This document shows positions 24,379 to 32,339 of a stretch of DNA of 64,000 nucleotides, piece by piece. The stretch's first letter is position 1; the number at the start of each line of letters is the position of its first letter. The DNA lies in assembly GCA_005518185.1 (NCBI GenBank), contig RKSN01000002.1:788452-852451 (forward strand). Reading direction: 5' to 3'. The stretch comes from Chakrabartia godavariana (GTDB lineage: Bacteria; Pseudomonadota; Alphaproteobacteria; Sphingomonadales; Sphingomonadaceae). The position numbers and the translations under genes were made by a program. The notes below the pieces were generated by a model that saw nothing but the letters and a program-made list of their open reading frames with translations, had not been told where the DNA came from and did not search any database.

Positions 24379-24566
24379 TCCGACGGCGCAGTCCCATCCA
24401 GTTTGCGCTCGATTTCGCCCAGCAGACGCAGGAAATCGTCCGGCAAAGGCTCCGCGACCACCTCGTCATGCAGGCGCCGGAGCGCGGCCCCGATGGGATC
24501 ATCAATGGGCATCATCGGTTCTCTTGCGGCCCCGGCATCCGCCTTGGACCCACTCTTGTCCGGCAT
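24375..24566 (-). CDS. nepR: NepR anti-sigma factor
   Basis: A 63-residue protein containing the NepR core IGAALRRLHDEVVAEPLPDDFLRLLGEIERKL. NepR holds EcfG inactive; phosphorylated PhyR binds NepR in place of the sigma factor and frees EcfG. The ATG at 24566 has AGGAG at 9 nt; the frame continues upstream to 24683 but that part has no ribosome site and is unlike NepR N-termini. Leader from the EcfG promoter to this ATG is about 110 nt. The gene order nepR-ecfG-phyP is typical of sphingomonads. Confidence 0.93.
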   Translation of the reverse strand: MPDKSGSKADAGAAREPMMPIDDPIGAALRRLHDEVVAEPLPDDFLRLLGEIERKLDGTAPSE

Positions 24567-24684
24567 CGTGATCGACTCCTGCACATGCAAAGATGAGGCC
24601 TTGCTCACGATGTCCGACTTGTTCAAACTTGTCACCTTGACTGCGCCCCCAAACGCGGATGAGCTCCGCATTGTTGGTGCCACA

Positions 24685-24709
24685 AACAGTTAGCGAACGA
24701 TTATGTTCC
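24685..24709 (-). promoter_or_regulatory. EcfG-type promoter of nepR-ecfG-phyP
   Basis: Minus strand reads GGAAC-N16-TGTT, giving positive autoregulation of the operon. Its -35 is only 8 nt from the -35 of the divergent phyR promoter. Confidence 0.75.
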
Positions 24710-24717
24710 AACGCACA

Positions 24718-24742
24718 GGAACAATTTCGTCCGGCACTTGTT
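24718..24742 (+). promoter_or_regulatory. EcfG-type promoter of phyR
   Basis: GGAAC-N16-TGTT on the plus strand, 25 nt before ATG 24768. Confidence 0.75.
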
Positions 24743-24767
24743 GGACCGTTACGAAGCGGGAGGACTT

Positions 24768-25550
24768 ATGCCATTCATGAAATCGGTCGCGGCAGAATTG
24801 CCTTATCTGCGGCGCTATGCGCGCGCCGTGACGGGGGCGGCTGATCTGGGCGATGCCGCCGTGCGCGAAACGCTGGAGGCACTGCTGGAGGCGCCGCGCG
24901 AGTTCGACATGACCCGCCCGCCCCGGCTCGAGCTTTACCGGATATTTCACTACCTCTGGCGGTCGGAGACGATCTCGGCATTGAAGTCGGGTGGCCCGGT
25001 TGCGCATCTGACGCCCCGTTCGAGACAGGCCCTTCTGCTGACGGCGGTCGAAGGATTCTCCGTTGACGATGCGGCGGAAATTCTAGCGATCTCGTCCGAT
25101 ATTGTGCGCGACGATATCGACGCGGCGCGCGCACAGCTAGCCGACCAGCTCTGTTCCGACGTGATGATCATCGAGGATGAAACGATCATCGCCCTCCACA
25201 TCAAGTCGATCGTGCGCGAGATCGGACACCGCGTCGTCGGCGTGTCGCGCACGCACAGCGAGGCCGTGGAGATGGCACGATCAACGTCGCCGGAGCTGGT
25301 GCTCGCTGACATTTGCCTTGCTGACGGGTCGAGCGGGATCGACGCGGTCAAGGAGATTCTGGCGAGCGTCGACGTGCCCGTCATCTTCGTCACGGCTTTT
25401 CCGGAACGTCTGCTGACAGGCGAGCGTCCGGAGCCGACCTACCTCATCACCAAGCCGTTCGATGCGGCCGTTCTGACGGCCACCATCGCGCAGGCCTTGC
25501 TCTTCCACCGCGAGGCACAGGCGCTCGGTCGGGATCGCGCCGCCGCCTGA
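24768..25550 (+). CDS. phyR: PhyR, anti-anti-sigma response regulator
   Basis: A 260-residue protein with an N-terminal sigma-like domain (about 1-125) that mimics EcfG and a C-terminal receiver (about 130-255). The receiver shows VMIIEDETIIALHI, the phospho-acceptor Asp181 in LVLADICLADGSSGIDAV, FVTAF and YLITKPF. Phosphorylation frees the sigma-like part to bind NepR. ATG 24768 has GGGAGGA; an upstream TTG (24738) would lie inside the promoter and is rejected. It is divergent from nepR. Confidence 0.95.
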   Translation: MPFMKSVAAELPYLRRYARAVTGAADLGDAAVRETLEALLEAPREFDMTRPPRLELYRIFHYLWRSETISALKSGGPVAHLTPRSRQALLLTAVEGFSVDDAAEILAISSDIVRDDIDAARAQLADQLCSDVMIIEDETIIALHIKSIVREIGHRVVGVSRTHSEAVEMARSTSPELVLADICLADGSSGIDAVKEILASVDVPVIFVTAFPERLLTGERPEPTYLITKPFDAAVLTATIAQALLFHREAQALGRDRAAA

Positions 25551-25603
25551 CACGCGGTGCGGCCATTGCTGCCTAAAGTGCGCTTAATGCCCGCCTTTGG
25601 TGC

Positions 25604-25628
25604 GGACCATTCACGCGTCGTCCACGTT
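25604..25628 (+). promoter_or_regulatory. Possible EcfG-type promoter of the PRC-barrel gene
   Basis: GGACC-N16-CGTT: perfect -10 but one mismatch in the -35 element. It lies 32 nt before ATG 25661. Confidence 0.45.
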
Positions 25629-25660
25629 GTCCCAGTTCCCCCAAATAGAGGAGAACTGCC

Positions 25661-26341
25661 ATGGAAAACGAAGGCAACAATCCAAGCACGTCAACCGATT
25701 CCTGGGTTGGCAAGGGCGCGACGTCCGGGCTGGAAGGCACGCAGGCTGATCGCGATCGCAACACTGCCGGCATGCATCCCGACGGTGAAGGCACTGCCAG
25801 TGGCGTTTCCGGAATGCATTCCGAAACCGACCGCGGCGGCAGCGGCCTGTCTGCCGAACTCGGCCAGCCCCGCATGGGGAATGATGCGACAACGGGCATG
25901 GGGTCTGACCCGAGCGGCAAGCAGTCGGCCGTCAGCGGCAGTGCAGCGGGGATGACCGGTAAGACCGACGATGGCACCAGCTCCGCCGCGTTCAACACCT
26001 GGGAAACCAGCACCAACCCAATGATCGCGTCCAATCGCGTGGAGGGCACGGCCGTCTATAACAGCGAACGCGAGCGGCTGGGCACGATCCAGCACATCAT
26101 GATCGACAAGTTGAGCGGCCAGTCCGAATTTGCGGTCATGTCCTTTGGCGGCTTTCTTGGTATCGGGAGCGACTATTACCCGATCCCCTGGAACAAGCTG
26201 AGCTACGATACCGAAGCGGGTGGCTATGTGGTGGACCTGACACAGGATCAGCTGACAAGCGCGCCGCGCCACGGCGAAGATGAAAACCCGGACTATAACG
26301 CGGACTATACCGGCGAAATCGGCCGCTATTACGGCCTCTGA
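25661..26341 (+). CDS. PRC-barrel domain protein with low-complexity N-terminal half
   Basis: A 226-residue protein. The first 110 residues are Gly/Ser/Thr/Asp-rich with repeated Met-Gly/His turns (NTAGMHPDGEGTASGVSGMHSETD), probably disordered. The second half is a PRC-barrel (NRVEGTAVYNSERERLGTIQHIMIDKLSGQSEFAVMSFGGFLGIGSDYYPIPWNKL is its span, about residues 124-180). PRC-barrels bind partners such as ribosome or photosynthetic complexes and often occur in stress regulons. GAGGAG precedes ATG 25661. A strong terminator follows. Confidence 0.85.
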   Translation: MENEGNNPSTSTDSWVGKGATSGLEGTQADRDRNTAGMHPDGEGTASGVSGMHSETDRGGSGLSAELGQPRMGNDATTGMGSDPSGKQSAVSGSAAGMTGKTDDGTSSAAFNTWETSTNPMIASNRVEGTAVYNSERERLGTIQHIMIDKLSGQSEFAVMSFGGFLGIGSDYYPIPWNKLSYDTEAGGYVVDLTQDQLTSAPRHGEDENPDYNADYTGEIGRYYGL

Positions 26342-26350
26342 TACGGAAAA

Positions 26351-26378
26351 GGGGCGGCCAAAAGGTCGCCCCTTTTTT
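26351..26378. terminator. Terminator between PRC-barrel and hemerythrin genes
   Basis: Hairpin with 9-nt arms (26351-26359 / 26364-26372, one mismatch), loop AAAA, then TTTTTT on the plus strand and an A-run on the other side, so it can serve both convergent genes. Confidence 0.85.
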
Positions 26379-26379
26379 G

Positions 26380-26985
26380 TCAGGCGAGCTTCAGGCCCTC
26401 TTTCCAGACCCGCGCATTGGCCTGCTTCGTTTCCTCCGCACTCATTGCGCGCTTGAGCCGGGGAAAGAGCTCCCCTTCCTCCATCTGCACGTGACGCTCA
26501 ATCAAAGCCTGCAAGTCCTGAATGCGGCTCAGGAAGACGGCGTCGGCCTTATCCATGCGGTCAAGGTCATAGAGCGCCTTCTTGATGTCGGCATGGTCGC
26601 TGAACAGCTCATCTTCAGAGTTCTGCGCATCGATCCGCTGCAAGGCGGGGTAGATCGCGTTCTCCTCCTCAATTGCATGCTTCATCAGCGCGTGCTTGAT
26701 CTTGGCAAGCAGGGCCGTGCGTTTGCCCGTATCGCGGTCGTCGGTCTCGAGGATGCGGTTAAACAACTCTTCGACCGCGCGGTGTTCAAGTTGCAGCACA
26801 TCATCCCAGTCGCGGCTCATGCCGCCAGCCGCCGCCTGTACCGCGACCTTGCGGCCCAGCGATGTGGCAAGACCGATGATGATCCCAGCACCCACTGCGC
26901 CGAGCGTCATTCCGATCTGACTGCGGGACGTGCCGCTGCCGTTGGTCCAGTGGAGTGTGTCTGTGTCGTCAGCTTGCGATGGCAT
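26380..26985 (-). CDS. Hemerythrin domain protein with N-terminal hydrophobic segment
   Basis: A 201-residue protein with a glycine-rich hydrophobic stretch (GMTLGAVGAGIIIGLATSLG, about 26-45), then a hemerythrin bundle: QLEHRAVEELFN, MKHAIEEENAIYPAL, FSDHADIKKALY and LIERHVQMEEGELFPRL. It may be tethered to the membrane, unlike the hemerythrin at 18116-18610. ATG 26985 has a fair ribosome site. A partial EcfG-like site (GGAAC-N17-GCTT at 27044-27019) precedes it but the -10 is poor, so regulation is uncertain. Confidence 0.85.
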   Translation of the reverse strand: MPSQADDTDTLHWTNGSGTSRSQIGMTLGAVGAGIIIGLATSLGRKVAVQAAAGGMSRDWDDVLQLEHRAVEELFNRILETDDRDTGKRTALLAKIKHALMKHAIEEENAIYPALQRIDAQNSEDELFSDHADIKKALYDLDRMDKADAVFLSRIQDLQALIERHVQMEEGELFPRLKRAMSAEETKQANARVWKEGLKLA

Positions 26986-27057
26986 GAGCGAGTCCTTTCC
27001 CATTGATGCTGCGGATGAAAGCGCCTCTGCCCGCGCCTTGTTCCGTGACCGCCCGCA

Positions 27058-27082
27058 GGAACATGGGTCCGCACGGCTGGTT
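27058..27082 (+). promoter_or_regulatory. EcfG-type promoter of the 27091 small gene, predicted leaderless
   Basis: GGAAC-N16-GGTT on the plus strand. The -10 ends exactly 8 nt before ATG 27091, the same geometry as at 18710. Confidence 0.66.
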
Positions 27083-27090
27083 TGGGTCAG

Positions 27091-27234
27091 ATGGACGACG
27101 AACCCATTGAACGCACCGAAAACCAGGCCCGTGCAGGCTCGACCCCGCATATTGTGCGCTATGTGCTCGGCTTCTCGCTGGCGCTTGCCGTGCTGGCCAT
27201 GGCCGCAATTCTGATAGCCGGTTTCCGGACATGA
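27091..27234 (+). CDS. Small single-pass membrane protein (47 aa)
   Basis: A 47-codon gene. The N-terminus is charged (MDDEPIERTENQARAG) and the C-terminal half is one membrane helix (YVLGFSLALAVLAMAAILIAG) ending FRT. No family is recognised. There is no ribosome site; the EcfG-type promoter places the transcript start at or near the ATG. A palindrome directly after the stop acts as terminator. The precise promoter-to-ATG match makes it a believable gene despite its size. Confidence 0.65.
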   Translation: MDDEPIERTENQARAGSTPHIVRYVLGFSLALAVLAMAAILIAGFRT

Positions 27235-27257
27235 AAAGGGCCCCGCAAGCGGGGCCC
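27234..27257 (-). terminator. Terminator of the glsB-like gene, shared with the 27091 gene
   Basis: Perfect 9-nt-arm GC hairpin (GGGCCCCGC / GCGGGGCCC) with a 2-nt loop and TTTT on the minus strand. It also follows the stop codon of the plus-strand small gene by 3 nt. Confidence 0.75.
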
Positions 27258-27283
27258 GATCCAATCGCACAGCGGCTGGTGCG

Positions 27284-27553
27284 TTAACGCACGCTGCCCC
27301 TGCGGAACAGGTTGACGATCGCCAGCAGGATGATCGCGCCGACAAGCGACACGAGCAGCGCCTCCAGCGAGAACGACCCCGATGTGATCGGCGGCGCTCC
27401 GACAAGCGGGGAAATGATCAGGCCCGCCAGCAACGCGCCGACGATGCCGACGACCACGTTGAGCACGATCCCCTGCTGGGCATCGGTCCGCATGAGCATG
27501 CTGGCAAGCCAGCCCAGAATGCCGCCAACAATGATGATGTATAGAATAGTCAT
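27284..27553 (-). CDS. GlsB/YeaQ/YmgE family stress membrane protein
   Basis: An 89-residue protein with three glycine-rich membrane helices (ILYIIIVGGILGWLASMLM, IVLNVVVGIVGALLAGLII, LEALLVSLVGAIILLAIVNLF). The family (former transglycosylase-associated proteins) is induced by stress in many bacteria; its action is unknown. It follows the PA2169-like gene after 13 nt and likely shares its EcfG-driven transcript. Confidence 0.92.
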   Translation of the reverse strand: MTILYIIIVGGILGWLASMLMRTDAQQGIVLNVVVGIVGALLAGLIISPLVGAPPITSGSFSLEALLVSLVGAIILLAIVNLFRRGSVR

Positions 27554-27566
27554 CGCATCTCTCTCC

Positions 27567-28040
27567 TCATTCTGTCGCCCAGGTGGACGAGCTTCCCGTC
27601 ACCCCGTGCTTCAGGTCACGCATCTGGTCGTGGCCCTCTTTCACGGAACGGAAACAGCGCTGCACAATCTCGCGGCACTGCGGCGACAGGTCGGTGTCGG
27701 CAAGTGCAGCTTCGTATTTGTGCTTGATATGGTCTTCGCCGCGTTCGACTTCGGCGATGACAGCGTCATCGTCGCGGCCTGTCACGGAATCGCGGATGTT
27801 CATCATGAAGCGATGGGCGCCCGCCAGGGTCGACCCGTCATCCTCCGGCGTACCGCCAAGCTGGCGGACATGCTCCTGAAGTTCCCGTACGACTTCTTCC
27901 CGCTCATCCGCGCGGGCGGCGAAAATCGAGCGGAACTGCTGGTTGTCGGCGTCGGTGGCTGCGGCCCGATAGCCATCCACGCTGTCGATCGTCGTGGCGA
28001 TCAGGGAATTGATCACCCGCACATCATGGTCGTTGTGCAT
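27567..28040 (-). CDS. PA2169/DUF2383 family four-helix bundle protein
   Basis: A 157-residue helical protein of the ferritin-like DUF2383 type: INSLIATTIDSVDGYRAAATDA, IFAARADEREEVVRELQEHV, LGGTPEDDGSTLAGAHRFMMNIRD and a last helix with CREIVQRCFRSVKEGHDQMRDLK. The family is stress-associated; metal binding is possible but unproven. ATG 28040 (MHNDHDV) has GAGAAGG; the frame extends to 28106 but that runs through the promoter. It forms a two-gene unit with the GlsB-like gene. Confidence 0.88.
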   Translation of the reverse strand: MHNDHDVRVINSLIATTIDSVDGYRAAATDADNQQFRSIFAARADEREEVVRELQEHVRQLGGTPEDDGSTLAGAHRFMMNIRDSVTGRDDDAVIAEVERGEDHIKHKYEAALADTDLSPQCREIVQRCFRSVKEGHDQMRDLKHGVTGSSSTWATE

Positions 28041-28073
28041 GGTCCGTCTTCTCCTTCGGATTGGAGCAGAGGT

Positions 28074-28099
28074 AACCGCGCGCGACGCCGGAAAGTTCC
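28074..28099 (-). promoter_or_regulatory. EcfG-type promoter of the 28040/27553 operon
   Basis: Minus strand reads GGAAC-N17-GGTT, 33 nt before ATG 28040. Confidence 0.72.
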
Positions 28100-28102
28100 G
28101 GC

Positions 28103-29572
28103 TCAATGCGCCGCTGGCGGACGGAGCAAACGTGGTTTGCGAAACAGGTTGCGGCGCGCCGGCACTTCGAACATCGCCTCCGGGTCTTCGGGGTCGAGCA
28201 ACTCATTGTCGGCAATGAATTCCTCCAGCGGACCGAGCGCCGGCAGCGACAGGGCCGTAAGGAAGGGACTTCCCTCACGCCGCTCGGCAACCAGGTCTGC
28301 CATGGACATGCCGCGCGCAAGGCGCGCTTCGACAAGCGCCGGGTTCAGCCCGCAATGTTCGGCCAGAAGGGCGGCGCGCAGCTTGAAGATCGACTGAGAG
28401 ACAAGATCGCCCTCCGCCTCGGCCTTCAGGACAAGGTCGCACTCGCTGTCGAGGCCGAGCGAACGGTTGTTCATATTGGCCGACCCCACGCGCAGGATGA
28501 GATCGTCGACGATCAGCAGCTTGGCATGGACATAGACAGGCGTACCGTCCGCCGATGCGGGCGTCATGATCGAGAAACGGTGCCGGACGTCCTTTTCGGT
28601 CAGCGCCCGGACCAGCCGGACGCGCGCGCCATCCATGGCCTTCTGCTCAAGCCAGCCGTCCGCAGATTCGGGCTGGACGAGGAAGATTTCGGGCGGATCG
28701 GGCTCCGCCAGACGGCGCGCCATCGCCTCCGCGATCTTGCGCGATGTGAAGTACTGGTTCTCGGCATAGATGAAGCGCCGCGCCGTTGCGATCTGATCGA
28801 GAAACATCTGCTCGATCTCGCGCACGTCGCCATTGCCCTGATAGTCCGCGCGCGTCCGCGACACCGCGACATCGACATTGCGAAATTGCGGCACAAGCCC
28901 GTCCGGCCAGATGCGGTGGTCGGGCGCACAGGGCGCCAGCACCTCGCCACCGGCCCGGTGCCAGCGGTCCCGCCCCAACTTGCCGAGGGCCGCCGCCGCT
29001 TCGCCATCGACGGCCATCGTCACATCGTGCCAGGGGCCGTAAAGGCGGCCGCTTGGCCGCTGGCGGCGTGGATCATGGCCGATATGGTCCGGCGTGTCCC
29101 ACCGGTCGGCGGTGGCATCGATCCCGCCGCAAAAGGCAAGGGCATCGTCGATTACGACGATCTTCTGATGGTGGGAACAGCCGACGGGATGGGCGGCGTC
29201 CAGCTTGAAGCCGATCCTGTCGTGCAATGCCCATCGCGCCGCCGTCAGGATCGTCGTGCCGCGCGCGAGCATCTTGACCGACCCGAAATTCCATTTGAGG
29301 ATCCTGATGTCGAGCCCGGGCCGCGTCTTCGCGAGCCAGAGGACGAGGTCGCCCAGCCGGGCGGGCGGCTCGTCGCGCGCCGATCGGGTCCGTGCCAGCG
29401 AGATGCGGGTGTCGAAATCCCAGCCGATCATCAGGATCCGCTGCCGCGCGGCCAGCATCGCGTTGCGCAGATGGATGAAATAGTCGCACGCATCGACGAT
29501 GACGGCGGCGCGATCCGCCTGTGCCACCTGCCAGCAGTTGCGACCGGGCTCGAAAAGGAGGTCCGATGTCAT
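28103..29572 (-). CDS. Phospholipase D/cardiolipin synthase-like protein
   Basis: A 489-residue protein with two HKD motifs: SHHQKIVVIDDALAFCGGID in the first half and VHAKLLIVDDLILRVGSANM in the second, each with the downstream Gly/Gly-Ser turn. An YAENQYFTS segment precedes the second. Such proteins hydrolyse or transfer phosphatidyl groups; with no N-terminal membrane helices it is closer to a soluble phospholipase D than to Cls synthase. Start MTSDLLFE has AAGGAGG at good spacing; an ATG 45 nt upstream is an alternative. No EcfG-type site was found. Confidence 0.88.
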   Translation of the reverse strand: MTSDLLFEPGRNCWQVAQADRAAVIVDACDYFIHLRNAMLAARQRILMIGWDFDTRISLARTRSARDEPPARLGDLVLWLAKTRPGLDIRILKWNFGSVKMLARGTTILTAARWALHDRIGFKLDAAHPVGCSHHQKIVVIDDALAFCGGIDATADRWDTPDHIGHDPRRQRPSGRLYGPWHDVTMAVDGEAAAALGKLGRDRWHRAGGEVLAPCAPDHRIWPDGLVPQFRNVDVAVSRTRADYQGNGDVREIEQMFLDQIATARRFIYAENQYFTSRKIAEAMARRLAEPDPPEIFLVQPESADGWLEQKAMDGARVRLVRALTEKDVRHRFSIMTPASADGTPVYVHAKLLIVDDLILRVGSANMNNRSLGLDSECDLVLKAEAEGDLVSQSIFKLRAALLAEHCGLNPALVEARLARGMSMADLVAERREGSPFLTALSLPALGPLEEFIADNELLDPEDPEAMFEVPARRNLFRKPRLLRPPAAH

Positions 29573-29676
29573 GGGCCGGACCCCTCCTTCTGGTTCGGAT
29601 ATCTTGCGCGCCATCATCCTGTCCGCTGCCGGGAACCGAGCTTAGCCTGCCCGGTCCCCGCCTGCGTTATCATGGA

Positions 29677-32022
29677 TCAGCTTGCCGCCTTGGCCGGGGT
29701 GACGGCCATGGCCTTGACCCGACGGCTGAGCGAGGGCGCCAGCCGGCGATAGGTGGCCAGCGCCTGACCGACGATCTGGTCCATGTTGTAATAGCGGTAG
29801 GTCGCCAGCCGTCCGACAAAGATCGTGTCGCTCGCATCCGCCAGACGGGCATAGCGGTTGTAGAGCTCCTGATTTTCGGCGCGCGGAATCGGATAATAGG
29901 GATCGCCCCCGGCGGCGGGATATTCATAGACGATGCTCGTGGTCTCACCCACTTCGCCTGTCAGATGCCCGAATTCCGTGATCCGCGTATAAGGCACCTG
30001 CTCCGACGGATAGTTGACCGTGCCCGTCGGCTGGAAGCGCGGCACCGGCAGCGTGCGGTGGTCGAACCGAAGCGAACGATAGGGCAACTTCCCGAAGCAG
30101 CAGCCGAAATATTCGTCGATCGGTCCCGACCAGATCAGGCGGTCATACTGGATCTGGTCGGCAATCTCCTGATGCGACACGCCCGTCCGCACATCGATGT
30201 TCGGGTGGTCGAGCATCCGTTCAAACATCGCCGTATAGCCGTTGAGCGGCATGCCCTGGAACGTATCGGTGAAGTAGCGGTCATCGGTGTTGGTCCGCGT
30301 CGGGATCCGCGCCGTCACCGACTTGTCGAGCTCGGACGGATCGAGGCCCCATTGCTTGCGGGTATACCCCCGGAAGAACAGCTCGAACAGTTCACGCCCG
30401 ACCGCTGAGACGACGACATCTTCGGATGTCCTGATCTCTGCAACCGGCTCCTGCCGACTTTCAAGGAAGGCCGCAGCCTCGGCCTCAGTCTGCAGGTCGA
30501 GCCCGTAGAGCGTATTGATCGTCGTGCGATTGATCGGAATGGGGACGAGCTTGTCATTCACCTCGCCCAGCACCTTGTGTTCATAGGGCCGCCACTTGGT
30601 GAAGCGCGTCAGATAGTCGAAGATGTCCGCCGAGTTGGTGTGGAAGATGTGCGGCCCATAGCGATGGATGAGATGGCCGTGCGCATTGCGTTCGTCATAC
30701 GCATTGCCGCCAATGTGCGGCCGCTTGTCGACGACAAGAACGCGCTGCCCGCCATCGACCGCCAAGCGCTCCGCCATCACCGCCCCGGCAAAGCCTGCGC
30801 CGACGATCACGAAATCATAGCGCGTGCGCGAGAGCGAGCGGAGCTTGGAGAGCGATTCCGCCCGGGCCAGCCCTGCCTCGATGTGCTTGCGCATCTCCCA
30901 CTGGGTCCGGTCCCACGAAATCTGCGAGAGAATTTCATCGACGCCCGGGAGCCAGTCCGAACGGTCCTGTGCCAGCAGGATCGCAGCATCGCAGGCCGCA
31001 GCAAAACCTTCGGCATCGTCAGCCAGCATGACGCCCTTCAGACCGCCATAATGCCGCTCTACGTCGCGCACGCCGGTCGACACCACCGGACGGCCCGCCG
31101 CCAGATATTCGGGCGTCTTGGTCGGGCTGATGAACCGGGTGGAATCGTTCCGCGCAAAAGGCATCATCGCGGCATGCCAGCGGCCGAGGCAGGCCGGCAG
31201 GGCCGCATAAGGCTGTGACGGTGTATAGACGATGTTGGGGCGCTGCGGCAGCGCAGCGGCATCGATCTTGACCACAGGGCCGACGATTTCAAACCGGATG
31301 TCCGGTCGCAGTTCGGCCACCCGGTCCACGAGGTCCACATCAAGCCGCTCATCGATCACGCCGTAAAAGCCAATCGTCGGGAGGGTGTTGGCTTCAGGCA
31401 CAAGATCGCGCGCCTGCGCAAAATGGTCGATATCCACCGCAGACGGGAAGGGATGCACATTGTCGTGCTGCTGCTGCTTGGCCTCATAGAGGCTATGGCC
31501 GCCGGTGAAGACGACGTCGGCGGCATCGAACAATTCCCGTTCCAGCGCGGCAAGCTCAGGCGGCGCGAAGCGGAACGCCGACAGCTCGTCCATGCAGTCA
31601 TAGACAGTGAACGCGGCATTCAGGTGCTGCGCGATCGGCAGCATCATCGGCGTGTAGAACCAGCGGACGAGATGCCCCGGCTCGCCAACGAGAACCTCGT
31701 TGAGCAGCGAGCGCAAGAGCCGTGTCTTGTCCTCCTCGGCCAGCCCCGCGGGCAGGCGCGGCGTCACGACGGTCACGCCACTTTCATCATGATGGACATC
31801 AAGCCCTGGCGCGCCGTCGCTGTCGAGCGGCTCTTCCCAGAACAGAACATCATAATCCTTTGCGAACCGCGTCATCAGATGCTGCGGGCGCTGAAAGACG
31901 AAGTTCCAGCGCAGATGCGAAAAGCAGATCAGCTTTGTTCTGATGACAGAAGGGTCTTTGGGCCGCGTCGCCGGACGTTCGGCGTTGGCGGATGTCGAAG
32001 GTGAGGTGGCGTCACGAAGCAC
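29677..32022 (-). CDS. Fused glycosyltransferase / UDP-galactopyranose mutase
   Basis: A 781-residue fusion. Residues 28-385 are a GT-B glycosyltransferase (SHLRWNFVFQRPQHLM, YDCMDELSAFR, GFYGVIDERLD, SPTKTPEYLAAGRPVVSTG). Residues 402-765 are a flavin-dependent UDP-galactopyranose mutase (FVIVGAGFAGAVMAERL, HIGGNAYDERN, RYGPHIFHTN, GYTRKQWGLDP, VNYPSEQVPYTRITEF, YPIPR). The mutase makes UDP-galactofuranose; the transferase could use it or a related sugar for exopolysaccharide or glycolipid. The continuous frame with no internal start shows a true fusion. A perfect EcfG-type promoter lies about 110 nt upstream. Confidence 0.9.
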   Translation of the reverse strand: MLRDATSPSTSANAERPATRPKDPSVIRTKLICFSHLRWNFVFQRPQHLMTRFAKDYDVLFWEEPLDSDGAPGLDVHHDESGVTVVTPRLPAGLAEEDKTRLLRSLLNEVLVGEPGHLVRWFYTPMMLPIAQHLNAAFTVYDCMDELSAFRFAPPELAALERELFDAADVVFTGGHSLYEAKQQQHDNVHPFPSAVDIDHFAQARDLVPEANTLPTIGFYGVIDERLDVDLVDRVAELRPDIRFEIVGPVVKIDAAALPQRPNIVYTPSQPYAALPACLGRWHAAMMPFARNDSTRFISPTKTPEYLAAGRPVVSTGVRDVERHYGGLKGVMLADDAEGFAAACDAAILLAQDRSDWLPGVDEILSQISWDRTQWEMRKHIEAGLARAESLSKLRSLSRTRYDFVIVGAGFAGAVMAERLAVDGGQRVLVVDKRPHIGGNAYDERNAHGHLIHRYGPHIFHTNSADIFDYLTRFTKWRPYEHKVLGEVNDKLVPIPINRTTINTLYGLDLQTEAEAAAFLESRQEPVAEIRTSEDVVVSAVGRELFELFFRGYTRKQWGLDPSELDKSVTARIPTRTNTDDRYFTDTFQGMPLNGYTAMFERMLDHPNIDVRTGVSHQEIADQIQYDRLIWSGPIDEYFGCCFGKLPYRSLRFDHRTLPVPRFQPTGTVNYPSEQVPYTRITEFGHLTGEVGETTSIVYEYPAAGGDPYYPIPRAENQELYNRYARLADASDTIFVGRLATYRYYNMDQIVGQALATYRRLAPSLSRRVKAMAVTPAKAAS

Positions 32023-32339
32023 TGATTGAATTCTCCCGTGCAGCGTCGCTCCGGAAACCGGGGCAACCTGAGATTGCGCTGAAAACTGCGGCGATCGGGG
32101 AAGTCGCGCCGCGGCGGTCCGATCAGTTGATCAACGGCGCGGGCATTGGTTCGTTCCCAAAGGGCGCGACTTCCTAACCTGAATTAGGCCCGCTTCAGCA
32201 CGTCGTCGGGGTAAAACTGTGTCCGCATCAATCTAATCATGCGCAGCCCGGGAATTGGTCTTAACTTTCTGGTGTCAATTACCGCCATAGTAACATAAGT
32301 TGATTCCATATCGGCGGCGTACGGCCTGGGAGAGCGCGC
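32023..32339. other. Divergent intergenic region upstream of the fusion gene and fixL-like gene
   Basis: About 317 bases with no supported gene. The minus strand has an EcfG-type promoter (32133-32157). The rest is somewhat AT-richer. A TTGATTCCATATC stretch near 32299 only half-matches an Fnr/FixK box. Confidence 0.55.
32133..32157 (-). promoter_or_regulatory. EcfG-type promoter of the glycosyltransferase/mutase fusion
   Basis: Minus strand reads GGAAC-N16-CGTT, perfect consensus. Confidence 0.7.

Noticed and set aside
24375-24683. Longer NepR reading frame starting at 24683 or 24671
   Set aside because: The added segment is unlike NepR N-termini, while ATG 24566 has AGGAG at 9 nt; the -10 element at 24685 would also abut the start.
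27019-27044. EcfG-type promoter of the 26985 hemerythrin gene
   Set aside because: The -35 is perfect but the -10 reads GCTT, so it was not called.
28106-29752. 548-codon plus-strand frame opposite the phospholipase D gene
   Set aside because: HKD motifs identify the minus-strand gene as real; the opposing frame is compositional noise.
32184-32309. 41-codon minus-strand frame (MESTYVTMAV...) upstream of the GT/Glf fusion
   Set aside because: No ribosome binding site, and no sign of conservation can be judged; left as non-coding.
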